DNA from: Candidatus Symbiopectobacterium endolongispinus
GTDB lineage: Bacteria > Pseudomonadota > Gammaproteobacteria > Enterobacterales > Enterobacteriaceae
Length of the DNA stretch: 64,000 nucleotides
Assembly: GCF_018777385.1 (NCBI RefSeq)
Contig: NZ_JAFJYB010000003.1
Span: forward strand, 62,001-126,000
Direction of reading: 5' to 3'
Positions within the stretch are counted from its first letter, which is position 1. Each line of letters starts with the position of its first letter. The notes under the pieces were generated by a model. It was not told the origin of the DNA. It saw only the letters and a list, made by a program, of their open reading frames with translations, and made no database searches. Positions 51,195-62,406 of this stretch are shown here, one piece after another. Position numbers and translations under genes: made by a program.

Positions 51195-52087
51195 ATTCGC
51201 TTTCCTTTAGCTTAATCATTTCAAATAAACGGCTGTTTTCCGGCAATGTTAAGCCGTGGGCACGGGCCCGCTGCAGCAGATAGCCGGTAATATAGTCAAT
51301 TTCGGTATGACGCTGGGCACGGATATCTTGCAGCATGGAAGAAGTGTTTTCGGCGGTATTCTGAATCAATTGTTCCACGTACAGTTTCACCTGCTCCAGC
51401 GAATCGGGGTGGCCTTCACGCTCCATGACGTGCACGATCTCCTGACACAGCAGGTCTATTTGCTCGGGATAAGCGCTTAATGCCCCATTTTTACAGTTAT
51501 AGAGCACGGTTAACGGATTGATCACACAGTTTGCTGCCAGCTTACGCCAGCACGTCACGGCAATATTTATTGTACCAGGCGACATCCGGCAGCGCCTGAT
51601 GCAGCAAAGCAGCCAGCGCAGAGTGGGTATCGCTGTGAGGAACCGCGCCACGGCTGTTGCCGCTGATAATGGCACAAATGTGCGTGGTTCCTCCGGCAAC
51701 GTGCACCACCAGCGTTGCATCGCGTCGTGCGGCGTGACGCCTTGTAACAGCGGTTGGGTCAATACCGGCAACTCTTTCCGGGTGCCCATGCCATTGTGCA
51801 ACAACAAAATGGTACAGTTCTGGGCGATAGTCGGTAATAAGGCGCTGACGGTATCGGAAACCTGCCAGGCTTTAAGGGTTACCAACAGCAGTTCGCTTTG
51901 CAATCAGGTGCTCGGGATCGTTTGTCGGCAGCATCAGATCGCACAGTTTTCCGTCCAGCATTTGTACGTTGACGGCACAGTACGGAGCGGGGAAACGCAT
52001 CCATCCCTGAACGTCGTGGCCTTGCTGATGTAATGCGGCAAGCCAAAGCTGACCCAGTGCGCCGCAACCCAGCACGGTAATTTTCAT
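51157..52087 (-). pseudogene. panE: 2-dehydropantoate 2-reductase, at least three frameshifts
   Basis: PanE reduces ketopantoate to pantoate with NADPH in vitamin B5 synthesis. The start is [21 protein letters not shown] base is missing at the short A run near 51897, after [27 protein letters not shown] and LLLHNGMGTRKELPVL follow. Another shift near 51720 moves DATLVVHVAGGTTHICAI out of frame, and a third near 51567 brings back LAANCVINPLTVLYNCKNGA. The rest is well preserved to the end, including SSMLQDIRAQRHTEIDYITG. IlvC is known to replace PanE partly in enteric bacteria, so pantothenate auxotrophy is possible but not certain. Confidence 0.9.
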
Positions 52088-52297
52088 CTGAGGTTTCCTT
52101 TATCGATGCGCGTGGCACGCAGTGTGACGGCGGCGGTTATCTTTTGATTGATTCATTCTGCCTGACAATTACGTATTATGGCGCGTGAGAAAGGGACTGC
52201 AAGCGCCAAGGCGGGCGGATGTTGTTTCTCTGCGGAGAACAGGTATCATGCATGCCACATAACCCTATTCCTACGCATAAATCAGGGAGAATTGATT

Positions 52298-52789
52298 ATG
52301 CCATCTTTCGATATTGTATCCGAAATCGATATGCAGGAAATCCGCAACGCGGTTGAGAATGCGTCACGCGAACTGACTAATCTCTGGGATTTTCGTAACG
52401 TACCGGCGAGCTTTGAGCTGAATGAGAAAAACGAACAGATCAAAGTGGCTAGCGAGTCAGATTTTCAGGTACAGCAACTGGTTGATATCCTGCGCGAAAA
52501 ACTGGTGAAACGCGGTATCAAAGCAGGCGCGTTGGAGGTTCCAGAAGAGATGGAACACAGCGGCAAGACGTACAGCGTTAACGCCAAACTGAAGCAGGGC
52601 ATTGAGCCTGAACAGGCGAAAAAAATCGTCAAGCTGATCAAAGACAGTAAGCTGAAAGTGCAAACCCAGATTCAGGGTGAGCAACTGCGCGTAACCGGTA
52701 AAGCGCGTGACGATTTGCAAAGCGTCATGGTGTTGATTCGCGGAGCCAATCTGGGGCAACCCTTCCAGTTCACCAATTTCCGCGATTAA
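52298..52789 (+). CDS. yajQ: YajQ family nucleotide-binding protein
   Basis: YajQ proteins bind nucleotides; a Xanthomonas relative is a cyclic-di-GMP effector. Landmarks are [35 protein letters not shown] and [27 protein letters not shown] precedes the ATG at 52298; a longer frame upstream has no family match. 163 residues, as in E. coli. Intact. Convergent with yajR. Confidence 0.95.
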   Translation: MPSFDIVSEIDMQEIRNAVENASRELTNLWDFRNVPASFELNEKNEQIKVASESDFQVQQLVDILREKLVKRGIKAGALEVPEEMEHSGKTYSVNAKLKQGIEPEQAKKIVKLIKDSKLKVQTQIQGEQLRVTGKARDDLQSVMVLIRGANLGQPFQFTNFRD

Positions 52790-52795
52790 TCGTAA

Positions 52796-52816
52796 AGGGC
52801 CAGCTATGCTGGCCCT
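52796..52816. terminator. Terminator between yajQ and yajR
   Basis: AGGGCCAGC and GCTGGCCCT pair perfectly over 9 bases with loop TAT, in the 34-base gap between the converging genes. No T run follows on the plus side. Confidence 0.65.
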
Positions 52817-52823
52817 ATGTGAC

Positions 52824-54204
52824 TCACGCTTGCCCGATCAGCGCTTCGAGCTGTTGACGGTTGGTCTTCTGACGATCGATTTTGACATAGGCGCTGCGCT
52901 CTTCCGGTACCACGATGGCTTCCGCTACGCCAGGGTGTATGCGTATCTTTTGTGCTAGCGCGGAGTCGTCCAATGCGTCATCGGGCAGTGCAATGCGCAA
53001 GCTGCTGAGATAAGGCGGCTCCTTAATGCTGACGCCGATAATCAGCCATAACGCGCAGAGCAGCGCTCCTGCTGCAAACACCCAGGCTGCACCGTGGAAT
53101 TGAAACAGTGCGCCGCCCATGCCGCCGCCGATAGCAACGCCGATAAATTGGGTGGTGGAGTAGACCCCCATTGCGGTGCCTTTGTAACCCGCCGGTGCCT
53201 CTTTGCTGATAAGTGAGGGCAGCAGCGCTTCCATAATATTAAACGCCAGAAAAAAACAGCTGAATGCCTGCCACAATAGGCCACAATTGGCTGCCTGCCA
53301 TCCATAAAACCACCTCTGCGGCTAACAGCACTACGATACAGCCCACAAACACCCGCTTAATCTGCCGTTTCACTTCGGCATAAATGATCAAGGGCAGCAC
53401 GCAGACAAAGGAAATCAGCATGGTGTACAGATAGACCTCCCAGTGTGATTCTGCTGGCAGACCTGCCTGTTCCAGCACGCGCGGCAGGGCGACAAAACTC
53501 GACATCAGCAGGATATGCAGGCACATAATGCCGATATTGAGTTTTACCAGACGGCTGTTACCGAGCACCTGGCGAATGCTACCGCGCACAATGGCGGATT
53601 CCCGATTGAGGGCATGGCTAGCGGCATTAGGGATCAGCGTCAGGTTTATTACAATTCCGAGCGATGCGAGCGGGGCCATGCACCAGAACAGGGACTGTAA
53701 TCCCCAGGCGTGCGCAACGATCGGCCCAATCACCATGGCGATGGCAAAGGTCACGCCGAAACTGATGCCGATAAAAGCCATTGCTTTGGTGCGATTTTGT
53801 TCGCGAGTGAGATCGGACAACAGCGCCATAACGGCGGCGGAGATCGCACCTGCTCCTTGTAACGCACGTCCGAGAATAATGCCCCAGATCGTGGTGCTTA
53901 GGGCGGCAATCACGCTGCCGAGCACAAACATGAGCAGGCCGATGACGATGAGCGGTTTACGCCCGACGCGATCGGAAAGTAAACCAAAAGGCACCTGAAA
54001 CAGCGCTTGCATCAGACCATAGATACCAATTGCGAGACCAATCAGCGATTCGCTGGCCCCTTGTAATGCCATGCCGTAGGTTGTTAGTACTGGCAACACC
54101 ATAAACATGCCGAGCATCCGCAGGGAAAAAACCGCACCTAAGCCCCAGGTTGCGCGCCGTTCGCGCGGCGTCATGATATTGTCTGTGAGGGATGTATCGT
54201 TCAT
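52824..54204 (-). pseudogene. yajR: MFS transporter YajR, frameshift in a T7 tract
   Basis: YajR is a major-facilitator efflux protein with twelve membrane helices and a C-terminal cytoplasmic ferredoxin-like (YAM) domain. The first 310 residues are intact, with LLSDRVGRKPLIVIGLLMF as the MFS loop 2-3 motif and GRALQGAGAISAAVMALLSD. One extra T in the T7 tract (53250-53256 on this strand) shifts the frame after GIQLF and stops it at 53239. With six Ts the product reads GIQLFFLAFNIMEALLPSL and continues through the YAM domain (EERSAYVKIDRQKTNRQQL) to 52824. Slippage, sequencing error or true loss are all possible. Confidence 0.85.
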
Positions 54205-54389
54205 GAAGACCTCAAATTCGCGTTGGCGCTATTGTAGTGCCTTACTCATCTGGTCTTAAATGGCAGCATTGTTACTTGATTTGACGCACGGTCATAAAAT
54301 GACATAGTAAATGCAGCAAATGTGGGAAAGGGCGAAAAAAAACAGACGATGGGGATCGTATGTTTTTTCAACGTGCGAACGGTGAAACG

Positions 54390-55283
54390 TTAGCGCAGTG
54401 CGGTGAGCAGCACATCCTGCATTGGCGTCATTGAGTCTACAGACATCATCACGCTCAATGATGTGATGGCAACGATCGAGAACACAAACAGTTTGCGCGC
54501 CCATACTTTGTCATCATTGGGTTTTTTGTAGCCCGACAGTGCCATGCCTAACCACCATATACTTACAGAGGCTGCTACCACCAGATATTTATACCCGGCA
54601 TAGCCACCCAGCGACAGCATCAGCGTAGCCACCATAAACGCCACGATATACAGCGTAATATGGTTTTTAGCCACGGAAATGCCTTTCACCATCGGCAGTA
54701 CCGGAATGTTGGCGGCCTGATAATCCTTGAAACGGAAAATGGCGATAGCGTAGAAGTGCGGCATTTGCCACAGGCTGAAGATCAACAGCAGGATCAACGC
54801 ACCCGCATCGAACTGGTTGCTTACGGCACAATACCCGATCACCGGCGGTGCGGCACCGGACAGGCTGCCGATCAGCGTGCCGTATACCGAGTGGCGTTTC
54901 ATATACAGACTGTAGACGCCAACGTATACCGCAAAGCCCATTACTGAAAGCCACATGGCTAGCGGGTTTGCCGCCACATAGAGCAACGCAAAACAGGCAA
55001 TACCTAACGCAGCCGCATAACTCAGTGACACCTTGACCGAAATCAGCCCCTTCACCATCACTCTGTTTTTGGTTCTCTCCATCTTTTTGTCAATGTCACG
55101 GTCGATTACGTTGTTGAAGACGCAACCGGACGCAACCACTAACGACACCCCAAACAGGGTAGCGATAAAGAGGGGGTAATCAATGCTGCCTTTGGACGCC
55201 AGCAGAAATCCCCCGATAACAGAAATCAGGTTGCCAAAAATGATCCCTGGTTTTGTGACTTGTAGGTATTGCTTAATCATCAT
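54390..55283 (-). CDS. cyoE: Protoheme IX farnesyltransferase (heme O synthase)
   Basis: CyoE attaches a farnesyl group to heme B, making heme O for the bo3 oxidase. It is a UbiA-family membrane prenyltransferase: start [20 protein letters not shown], the aspartate motif [20 protein letters not shown], and a second loop [20 protein letters not shown]. About nine helices, 297 residues. Last gene of cyoABCDE. Intact. Confidence 0.96.
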   Translation of the reverse strand: MMIKQYLQVTKPGIIFGNLISVIGGFLLASKGSIDYPLFIATLFGVSLVVASGCVFNNVIDRDIDKKMERTKNRVMVKGLISVKVSLSYAAALGIACFALLYVAANPLAMWLSVMGFAVYVGVYSLYMKRHSVYGTLIGSLSGAAPPVIGYCAVSNQFDAGALILLLIFSLWQMPHFYAIAIFRFKDYQAANIPVLPMVKGISVAKNHITLYIVAFMVATLMLSLGGYAGYKYLVVAASVSIWWLGMALSGYKKPNDDKVWARKLFVFSIVAITSLSVMMSVDSMTPMQDVLLTALR

Positions 55284-55294
55284 GTCTGGCTCGA

Positions 55295-55624
55295 TTACGG
55301 AATCATCATATTGTGGTGCGCGCTCAGCATAATCCAGATGGATCCTACTACCACGATAGCGATAATCAGAATGGCGAACACCAACGCTACCACGTTCCAG
55401 CGCTGCTCAGAAGAACTGTTCAGGTGCAGAAAGTAGACCAGGTGAACCAGTATCTGTACCACGGCGCAGCCAACCACACCGGCCATAATCACGCTTGGGG
55501 AGGCGGCACCTGCCATCACCAGACCAAACTGGATCACGGTCAGAATGACTGACATTACAAAGCCGATGACATAAAACTGTACGCTACCGTGGCTGGCGCC
55601 GTGATCGGTCGTTGAATGACTCAT
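55295..55624 (-). CDS. cyoD: Cytochrome bo3 ubiquinol oxidase subunit IV
   Basis: Small three-helix subunit of the bo3 oxidase. Landmarks are [40 protein letters not shown] and a third helix [20 protein letters not shown]. The ATG at 55624 (MSHSTTDHG) overlaps the cyoC stop by one base; a longer frame to 55663 is not supported. 109 residues, as in E. coli. Intact. Confidence 0.95.
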   Translation of the reverse strand: MSHSTTDHGASHGSVQFYVIGFVMSVILTVIQFGLVMAGAASPSVIMAGVVGCAVVQILVHLVYFLHLNSSSEQRWNVVALVFAILIIAIVVVGSIWIMLSAHHNMMIP

Positions 55625-56247
55625 TACATCGCCCCCATCAGATAAACTACGGTAAAGGCACAAATCAATACCACGTCAAGGAAGTGCCAGAACAGGCTCA
55701 GACACATCAAACGGGTTTTCACGGTAGGGGTGATGCCCCAGCGTGAGACCTGAATCATCATCACCACAAGCCAGATAAGGCCTGAAGTTACGTGAACGCC
55801 GTGGGTGCCGACTAGCGCGAAAAAGGCCGACAGGAACGCGCTGCGATCCGGGCCGTATCCTTCTGCGATCAGGTGATGGAATTCATAGATTTCCATCCCG
55901 ATAAACACCAGACCGAACAGGAAGGTGATAGCCAGCCAGGTGTTGATGCGCGCCACGTTGCCTTTGTACATGGCGATCATCGCCATGTCGAAGGTGATAC
56001 TGCTCAACAGCAACGCGAAGGTTTCGACCAGCACAAACTTGAGATCAAACAGATCTTTTCCGGACGGACCGCTCGCCGTGCCAGTTACCAGCACGGCATA
56101 GGTGGCGAACAATGAGCCGAAAATGATCAAATCGCTCATGAGGTAAACCCAGAACCCCAGCACCTTGGTGCCGCTGGCGTCGTGGTGCCCATGCTCTGCA
56201 TGGGCGTCATGAGCAGCGTGATGATGCGTCAGAGTTTCAGTTGTCAT
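55624..56247 (-). CDS. cyoC: Cytochrome bo3 ubiquinol oxidase subunit III
   Basis: Five-helix subunit III. After a His-rich N-terminus ([20 protein letters not shown]) come [40 protein letters not shown] and [20 protein letters not shown]. 207 residues against 204 in E. coli. The start overlaps the cyoB end by 11 bases. Intact. Confidence 0.95.
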   Translation of the reverse strand: MTTETLTHHHAAHDAHAEHGHHDASGTKVLGFWVYLMSDLIIFGSLFATYAVLVTGTASGPSGKDLFDLKFVLVETFALLLSSITFDMAMIAMYKGNVARINTWLAITFLFGLVFIGMEIYEFHHLIAEGYGPDRSAFLSAFFALVGTHGVHVTSGLIWLVVMMIQVSRWGITPTVKTRLMCLSLFWHFLDVVLICAFTVVYLMGAM

Positions 56248-58228
56248 GTTTCACACCTGCTTTGCTGATATTGTCGAAGTGCTGGTTCTCAATCTCTTCG
56301 ATTTGTTTGACCGGAACGTAGTAATCCACATCTCGGTTAAAACTGTGCACAATCCAGGTCACGATCATGCCGACGAAACCGGCAATAGTCATCCACCAGA
56401 TATGCCAGATCATGGCGAAGCCGAACACCAGACTGAACGCTGAGATAATCACGCCAGCGCCGGTGTTTTTCGGCATATGAATTTCTTCATAGCTGACCGG
56501 TTTTTTGTAGGCTTCACCGCGCTCTTTCTGTTCCCAGAAGGCATCGCGTTCCTGAACGTTCGGCACGATGGCGAAGTTATAGAACGGCGGCGGGGAAGAG
56601 GTTGCCCACTCCAGCGTGCGGCCACCCCACGGGTCACCGGTCAAATCACGGTTTTGGTCGCGATCGCGGATACTGACATAGAACTGCATCAATTGGCACA
56701 GTACGCCAAGACCAATCAGTGCGGCACCGACATAGGCAACGACCAGCAGTGAGTGGAATTGCGGATCAATCTGTTGGCTGAGGCGACGGGTCATGCCAAT
56801 AAAGCCCAGCACATACAGCGGCATAAAGGCGGTGAAGAAGCCGATAATCCAGAACCAGAACGCGCGTTTGCCCCAGGTTTCGTTCAGCGTGAAGCCAAAC
56901 GCTTTCGGGAACCAGTAGGTAATACCGGCAAAAATACCAAACACCACGCCACCGATAATGACGTTATGGAAGTGCGCAATCAGGAACAGGCTGTTGTGCA
57001 GTACAAAGTTGGCACCCGGCACCGCCAGCAGCACCCCGGTCATCCCATCGATGGTAAAGGTGATGATAAAACCAGTAGTCCACAACATGGCAGAGTTCGG
57101 CTGGATTCGGCCCTGATACATGGTGAACAGCCAGTTGAAGATTTTCACCCCGGTCGGGATGGAAATGATCATCGTAGCGATACCAAAGAAGGCGTTAACG
57201 TTCGCTCCAGACCCCATGGTGAAGAAGTGGTGCAGCCAGACGATAAACGACAGTACGGTAATGGCGATGGTCGCCCACACCAGCGAGGTGTAACCGAACA
57301 GGCGCTTCTTACATAAGGTGGCAACCACTTCGGAGTAAACGCCGAAAATGGGCAGAACCAGAATGTACACCTCAGGATGGCCCCAGGCCCAGATAAGGTT
57401 GATGTACATCATTATGTTGCCGCCCATATCGTTGGTAAAGAAATGGGTGCCCAGATAGCGATCCAGAGTCAGTAAGGCGATGGTGACGGTCAAAATCGGG
57501 AAGGCGGCGATGATCAGCACGTTGGTGCACAGTGCCGTCCAGGTAAAGACCGGCATTTTCATCAGCGTCATGCCCGGTGCACGCATACGGATAATGGTCG
57601 CGAAGAAGTTGACGCCAGTCAGCGTAGTACCCAGACCGGAGATCTGTAGACTCCATATCCAGTAATCCACCCCTACGCCAGGACTGTACTCCTTGCCGGA
57701 AAGCGGCGGATAGGCCACCCAACCGGTTTGCGCAAACTCACCGATACCCAGCGACAGGTTGATCAGGACAACCCCTACCACGAATAGCCAGAAGCTGAGC
57801 GAGTTAAGGAAAGGGAAGGCCACGTCGCGTGCGCCGATTTGCAGCGGCACCGCCAGGTTCATCAAACCGACCACAAACGGCGTTGCCACGAAGAAAATCA
57901 TGATCACGCCGTGCGCGGTAAATATCTGATCGTAGTGGTGGGCATTAAGGAAGCCTGCCTCACCGGCAGACGCCAAGACCTGCTGACCACGCATCATGAT
58001 GGCATCGGCAAAGCCACGAATCATCATGATAAACGCAACGATAATATACATGATGCCAATGCGTTTGTGGTCTACCGAGGTAAACCATTCAGCCCACAGC
58101 CACTTCCATTTACCGAAATAAGTGATGGCCGCCAAAAGGGCGAGGCCGCCGACGATGATGCCGGCCACCGTAACCATAATAATGGGTTCATGATACGGAA
58201 CCGCATCAAGAGTTAGTTTTCCGAACAT
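56237..58228 (-). CDS. cyoB: Cytochrome bo3 ubiquinol oxidase subunit I
   Basis: Subunit I holds heme b, heme o3 and CuB and reduces oxygen. Metal-ligand segments are visible: [17 protein letters not shown], the CuB His-Tyr pair in [16 protein letters not shown], the two CuB histidines in [14 protein letters not shown], and the heme histidines in [16 protein letters not shown]. 663 residues, as in E. coli. Intact. Confidence 0.97.
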   Translation of the reverse strand: MFGKLTLDAVPYHEPIIMVTVAGIIVGGLALLAAITYFGKWKWLWAEWFTSVDHKRIGIMYIIVAFIMMIRGFADAIMMRGQQVLASAGEAGFLNAHHYDQIFTAHGVIMIFFVATPFVVGLMNLAVPLQIGARDVAFPFLNSLSFWLFVVGVVLINLSLGIGEFAQTGWVAYPPLSGKEYSPGVGVDYWIWSLQISGLGTTLTGVNFFATIIRMRAPGMTLMKMPVFTWTALCTNVLIIAAFPILTVTIALLTLDRYLGTHFFTNDMGGNIMMYINLIWAWGHPEVYILVLPIFGVYSEVVATLCKKRLFGYTSLVWATIAITVLSFIVWLHHFFTMGSGANVNAFFGIATMIISIPTGVKIFNWLFTMYQGRIQPNSAMLWTTGFIITFTIDGMTGVLLAVPGANFVLHNSLFLIAHFHNVIIGGVVFGIFAGITYWFPKAFGFTLNETWGKRAFWFWIIGFFTAFMPLYVLGFIGMTRRLSQQIDPQFHSLLVVAYVGAALIGLGVLCQLMQFYVSIRDRDQNRDLTGDPWGGRTLEWATSSPPPFYNFAIVPNVQERDAFWEQKERGEAYKKPVSYEEIHMPKNTGAGVIISAFSLVFGFAMIWHIWWMTIAGFVGMIVTWIVHSFNRDVDYYVPVKQIEEIENQHFDNISKAGVKHDN

Positions 58229-58232
58229 CGTC

Positions 58233-59191
58233 TTATCCCTCGGCGCCTTGGTGCGAGGCGTGCTCGCTCATGTTCATATTGTCACCGTGTTGCATGCCAC
58301 CTTGCTGCGTTTCTCCTTCAGCGTGGTTATGCGCAGGCGCACCGCCGCTTTGCGTGAATTTGCGAATCAGGTTTTCAAACAGCTCAGGTTGCACGCTGGA
58401 GAAGTACTCTACCGGGTGGAATTCGCTGGGTTTGGCCAGGGCATTGAATTCATCCGTGCTGTTCAGCGTTTTGTTGGAGGCACGCACGGTGGCAACCCAC
58501 TGGTCGAATTCCTGCTGGCTTGGCGTGGCAATGGCAGTAAATTTCATGCCGGAGAAGCCTTTCCCGCTGTAACCACCAGAAATACCGTCATATTTACCCG
58601 GCTCGTTGGCGATAAGATGCAGTTTGGTTTGCATGCCCGCCATCGCGTAAATCTGCCCACCCAGACGCGGAATGAAGAAAGAGTTCATTACGGTATCGGA
58701 GGTGATTTTGAAATTCACCGGCACATTGGTTGGGAACGCTAACTCGTTGACCGTGGCTATACCTAATTCCGGGTAAACAAACAGCCATTTACAGTCAAGT
58801 GAAATCACTTCGACGGTAATCGGCTTGGCCTCGGAGACCAACGGCTTATACGGATCCAGTGAATGGGTGGTTTTCCAGGTAATGGTACCCAGAATAAGAA
58901 TGATGATGATGGGAGCTGTCCATACCACCGCTTCAATCTTGTTGGAGTGTGACCAGTTCGGGGTGTATTTCGCTTTGGTGTTGGAAGCGCGAAACTTCCA
59001 GGCAAAAGCGATGGTCATCACGATTACCGGAATAACCACGATCAACATCAACCCGAGTGCCGTCAGAATCAACGACCGTTGCTCCAACCCGACCTGTCCT
59101 TTGGGGTTCATCAATGCCATATCACAACCGCTCAGTAGTGCTGCGGCAGCGAATACGGCTGACGAAAAAGGGTAAAAAAGCGATGTAGCAT
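58233..59191 (-). pseudogene. cyoA: Cytochrome bo3 oxidase subunit II, frameshift in the lipoprotein leader
   Basis: The mature part from [15 protein letters not shown] onward is intact: two membrane helices, [20 protein letters not shown] and the periplasmic cupredoxin domain with [19 protein letters not shown]. The leader is broken. From ATG 59191, which has AAAGGA 7 bases upstream, the frame reads MLHRFFTLF and then leaves the family. Adding one base at the T5 run (59165-59169) gives [14 protein letters not shown], a proper lipobox, joined to [10 protein letters not shown] shorter in-frame start at 59120 would give a protein without signal peptide. Either the gene is dead, or this is a one-base sequencing error. 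cyoBCDE look functional. Confidence 0.7.
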
Positions 59192-59246
59192 GGTAGATCC
59201 TTTCCTCTATCCCACAGAACAGGATAAGAGAAAAACAGCGTGGGAA

Positions 59247-59825
59247 TTATCGGGCGTTAGCCTTAATAAAGCTGCTGACAGTGGTGTCTTGTGCCATGTC
59301 ATTGATGACATCGCCCAATACCGTATTGACAGCGTTGGTGATTTTTTCATTGGTCGCGGTCAACGCGCCCTGAACGTTATAGGTTGAGCGGTAATTTTTG
59401 ACCTGCTTGTTGCCGTTGGCCGCCTGAGAGATGATCGAAATATCCGCGCGTGCGGTGATATTATGACGCAGGTTGCCTTCTGAAACGTCAGCATACAGTT
59501 GGTTTACCACGATTTGCAGCGCAACCGGGCCACCGGTTCCGATCATGTAACCGCGTGCAGACATCTGTTTTTCCAGCGCCTCTTGCAACAGGAAACGCAG
59601 GTCGCGTGAAGGAGTCAAAACGATCAGTTGCCCGTCGCGGTTGATTTTGGCTAATGCCTGATCGGCACGCTGATCGGCCCCGTTGATGCTGACAGCGACG
59701 CCCATCAGGGTTGGGTCTTGCGCTGGCACGTTAATTTTAGGAGAGACATCAAGCGTATTGCTTTGATTGGCGCATCCGGCGAACATCAGCACGGCCAATA
59801 CGGGAAAAAACTGTTTTTTTAACAT
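59247..59825 (-). CDS. yajG: Lipoprotein YajG
   Basis: Outer-envelope lipoprotein of unknown role. The signal FFPVLAVLMFAGC ends in a lipobox cysteine. Landmarks are GVAVSINGADQRADQALAKI, LTPSRDLRFLLQEALEKQMS and YNVQGALTATNEKITNAVN. 192 residues, the E. coli length. In E. coli ampG lies between yajG and cyoA; here only 55 bases separate them. Intact. Confidence 0.93.
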   Translation of the reverse strand: MLKKQFFPVLAVLMFAGCANQSNTLDVSPKINVPAQDPTLMGVAVSINGADQRADQALAKINRDGQLIVLTPSRDLRFLLQEALEKQMSARGYMIGTGGPVALQIVVNQLYADVSEGNLRHNITARADISIISQAANGNKQVKNYRSTYNVQGALTATNEKITNAVNTVLGDVINDMAQDTTVSSFIKANAR

Positions 59826-60064
59826 TGTGCATTTTCTCAGTAATGATTAGGGTGGTTCGCTGGTAAAAAATTCCCGTTATCATACCATTGCCGGCAGCGG
59901 GTGAAAGGACGAATTCAGGGGAAATACTCTGGAAATGGCCATTTTTTCGGCGCGATGCGGTGAGATATCGCGATCGCCGGATTGACAGATGGTGTGTTCA
60001 CCTCATTTTGCTGCCAGTGGAATATACTGTCTGGCAAGATCAACAAGTAACAAAGGACGACGTC

Positions 60065-60376
60065 ATGCATGCCACCATTGAGGCAAAATTGCGCGCAGCT
60101 TTTGCCCCCACGCATCTGGATGTGATCAATGAAAGCCATCAACATCGCGTGCCTGCGGGTTCGCAAAGCCATTTCAAGGTGGTATTGGTGAGTGAAACCT
60201 TTACCGGACAGCGCACCATTGGCCGTCATCGCGCGGTTTATGCCACGCTAGAGACGGAATTGGAAAATGGCCTGCACGCGCTGGCGCTGCATACTTACAC
60301 GTCGCAAGAGTGGTCCGATGCGCAGGGCCAGGCCCCGAAATCACCTGCCTGTGGCGGTGCTGGCATTGACGCCTGA
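60065..60376 (+). CDS. bolA: BolA family protein
   Basis: BolA works with monothiol glutaredoxins on iron-sulfur cofactors and influences cell shape in stationary phase. The core [20 protein letters not shown] with [12 protein letters not shown] and [13 protein letters not shown] is typical; the conserved histidines are present. ATG 60065 ([13 protein letters not shown]) follows AAAGGA and gives 103 residues against 105; an upstream in-frame extension has no family match. Intact. Confidence 0.94.
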   Translation: MHATIEAKLRAAFAPTHLDVINESHQHRVPAGSQSHFKVVLVSETFTGQRTIGRHRAVYATLETELENGLHALALHTYTSQEWSDAQGQAPKSPACGGAGIDA

Positions 60377-60660
60377 TTGATGCCAACGCCGCATAAAAAG
60401 AGACGCATAAGAGGTGACCGACATCAAAGCGCGCTTATTATCATAATAGTCTGCGCGCTTTTCTCGACCCACTCCTTCTATGCCGCTATAATGCCGCGTC
60501 TTATTTTCCGGAAATGTCATCGGGACGCTTCTGACGACAAGGAACAGGGTTCAGATACCAGCTGTTGCTGTCCTGGTTCTGTGGGGTTATGTTCAAACCG
60601 ACACCCATGCGTATATGGTTTTGGAGCTGACCGAGCACTGTGATTTTTTGAGGTAACAAG

Positions 60661-61965
60661 ATGCAAGTTTCAGTTGAAACCACCCAAGGCCTTGGTCGCC
60701 GCGCAACAATTACCGTCACTGCTGATAGCATTGAAGAAGCGGTAAAAAAAGAGCTGGTTAACGTTGCTAAAAAAGCGCGCGTTGACGGTTTTCGTAAAGG
60801 CAAAGTGCCGATGAACGTTATAGCTCAGCGTTATGGCGCTTCCGTGCGTCAAGACGTGTTGGGCGATCTGATGCAGCGTCATTTCGTTGACGCCATAATT
60901 AAAGAAAAAATCAATCCCGTTGGTGCACCGAACTATGTGCCGGGCGAATATAAGCTGAATGCCGATTTCACCTACGCGGTAGAGTTTGAAGTCTATCCGG
61001 AAGTAGAGCTGAAAGGCCTGGACACCATCGAAGTTGAAAAACCGCTGGTTGATGTGGTTGATGCTGACGTTGATGCCATGCTGGAAACGCTGCGCAAGCA
61101 ACGAGCCACCTGGAAAGATACCGATGCTGCCGCTGGTGCAGAAGATCGCTTAACCGTGGACTTTACCGGCACTATCGACGGCGAAGTGTTCGATGGCGGT
61201 AAAGCGTCTGATTTCGTTCTGGCTATGGGTCAGTGCCGCATGATCCCAGGCTTTGAAGAAGGTCTGGTGGGTCACAAAGCCGGTGAAGAGTTCACTATCG
61301 ACGTGACCTTCCCAGAAGACTACCACGCTGAAAACCTGAAAGGGAAAGCAGCGCAGTTCACTATCGTCCTGAAGAAAGTGGAAGAGCGTGAACTGCCGGA
61401 ACTGACCGCAGAATTCATCGCACGTTTCGGCGTGGCGGATGGTTCTGTTGAAGGTCTGCGCGCTGAGGTGCGTAAAAACATGAAGCGTGAGCTGAAAGGC
61501 GCAGTGCGTAACCGTATCAAGTCTCAGGTGATCGACGGTCTGGTGAAAGCCAATGATATCGACGTTCCTGCTGCGCTGATCGACGGCGAAATTGACGTTC
61601 TGCGTCAACAAGCGGCACAACGCTTTGGTGGCAACGCCAAGCAAGCGGCTGAACTGCCGCGTGAACTGTTTGAAGAGCAAGCTAAACGTCGCGTTGTCGT
61701 GGGTCTGCTGCTGGGCGAAGTGATCAGCACCAACGAACTGAAAGCGGACGATGATCGCGTTAATGCGCTGATCGAAGAGATGGCTTCTGCCTACGAAGAT
61801 CAGCAGGAAGTGGTTGCTTACTACAGCAAAAACAAAGAGCTGATGAACAACATGCGCAACGTTGCTCTGGAAGAGCAAGCGGTTGAAGTGGTGTTGACTA
61901 AGGCGAAAGTGGTCGAGAAAGCCGTCAGCTTCAACGATCTGATGAACCAGCCTGCTACGGCGTAA
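60661..61965 (+). CDS. tig: Trigger factor
   Basis: Ribosome-bound chaperone and prolyl isomerase. The ribosome-binding signature is in [20 protein letters not shown]. The FKBP-like domain follows near residues 155-240 ([38 protein letters not shown]), then the helical C-terminal chaperone domain ending LMNQPATA. 434 residues against 432 in E. coli. GAGGTAACAAG precedes the ATG. Intact. Confidence 0.97.
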   Translation: MQVSVETTQGLGRRATITVTADSIEEAVKKELVNVAKKARVDGFRKGKVPMNVIAQRYGASVRQDVLGDLMQRHFVDAIIKEKINPVGAPNYVPGEYKLNADFTYAVEFEVYPEVELKGLDTIEVEKPLVDVVDADVDAMLETLRKQRATWKDTDAAAGAEDRLTVDFTGTIDGEVFDGGKASDFVLAMGQCRMIPGFEEGLVGHKAGEEFTIDVTFPEDYHAENLKGKAAQFTIVLKKVEERELPELTAEFIARFGVADGSVEGLRAEVRKNMKRELKGAVRNRIKSQVIDGLVKANDIDVPAALIDGEIDVLRQQAAQRFGGNAKQAAELPRELFEEQAKRRVVVGLLLGEVISTNELKADDDRVNALIEEMASAYEDQQEVVAYYSKNKELMNNMRNVALEEQAVEVVLTKAKVVEKAVSFNDLMNQPATA

Positions 61966-62001
61966 TTCGCTGTCTGGCTTCGGTCGGTTATCTTTGCCAA
62001 A

Positions 62002-62030
62002 AAAAGCCCGCGCCTATGGCGTGGGCTTTT
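62002..62030 (+). terminator. Terminator after tig
   Basis: AAAAGCCCGCGCC and GGCGTGGGCTTTT pair over 13 positions with one wobble around loop TAT, ending in Ts. Confidence 0.85.
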
Positions 62031-62232
62031 AGTTATCACTGATTTACGTTTGAAAAGAGCTATCGCCACGGATGTGCCAGATTGCACTATGATAAAACTG
62101 TGTGGGTGTGGCATTGAAACGTTTCGCGAGTGATAAAATCCGTATTGTTTCTTGGGCGTGCGACATATTATTTTCTATGCAAAACGCGGTGGGCACGATA
62201 ACCCTTTAATCTAAAATAAAGGATAGTGTAAG

Positions 62233-62259
62233 CTTGAAATAGCGCGCAATGCCCCAACT
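62233..62259 (+). promoter_or_regulatory. Sigma-32 heat-shock promoter of clpP
   Basis: CTTGAA, a 13-base spacer and CCCCAACT match the RpoH consensus (CTTGAA-N13/14-CCCCATNT). E. coli clpP is known to be transcribed from a heat-shock promoter at the same place. The implied leader before the clpP ATG is about 140 bases. The rest of the 62031-62406 spacer shows no gene. Confidence 0.8.
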
Positions 62260-62406
62260 AGAAGAAACAGAGGCGCGTGGTCATGGATTTTGGCGAGTCG
62301 GTGTCGTTCTTAAGGTGGACGTCGGGGTGACCGTGATAGTCAACCGTCGTTATCTCAAGTAGAATCTGATACATGGCACCAAAAGCATTTTATCGAGGAG
62401 AGGTGA

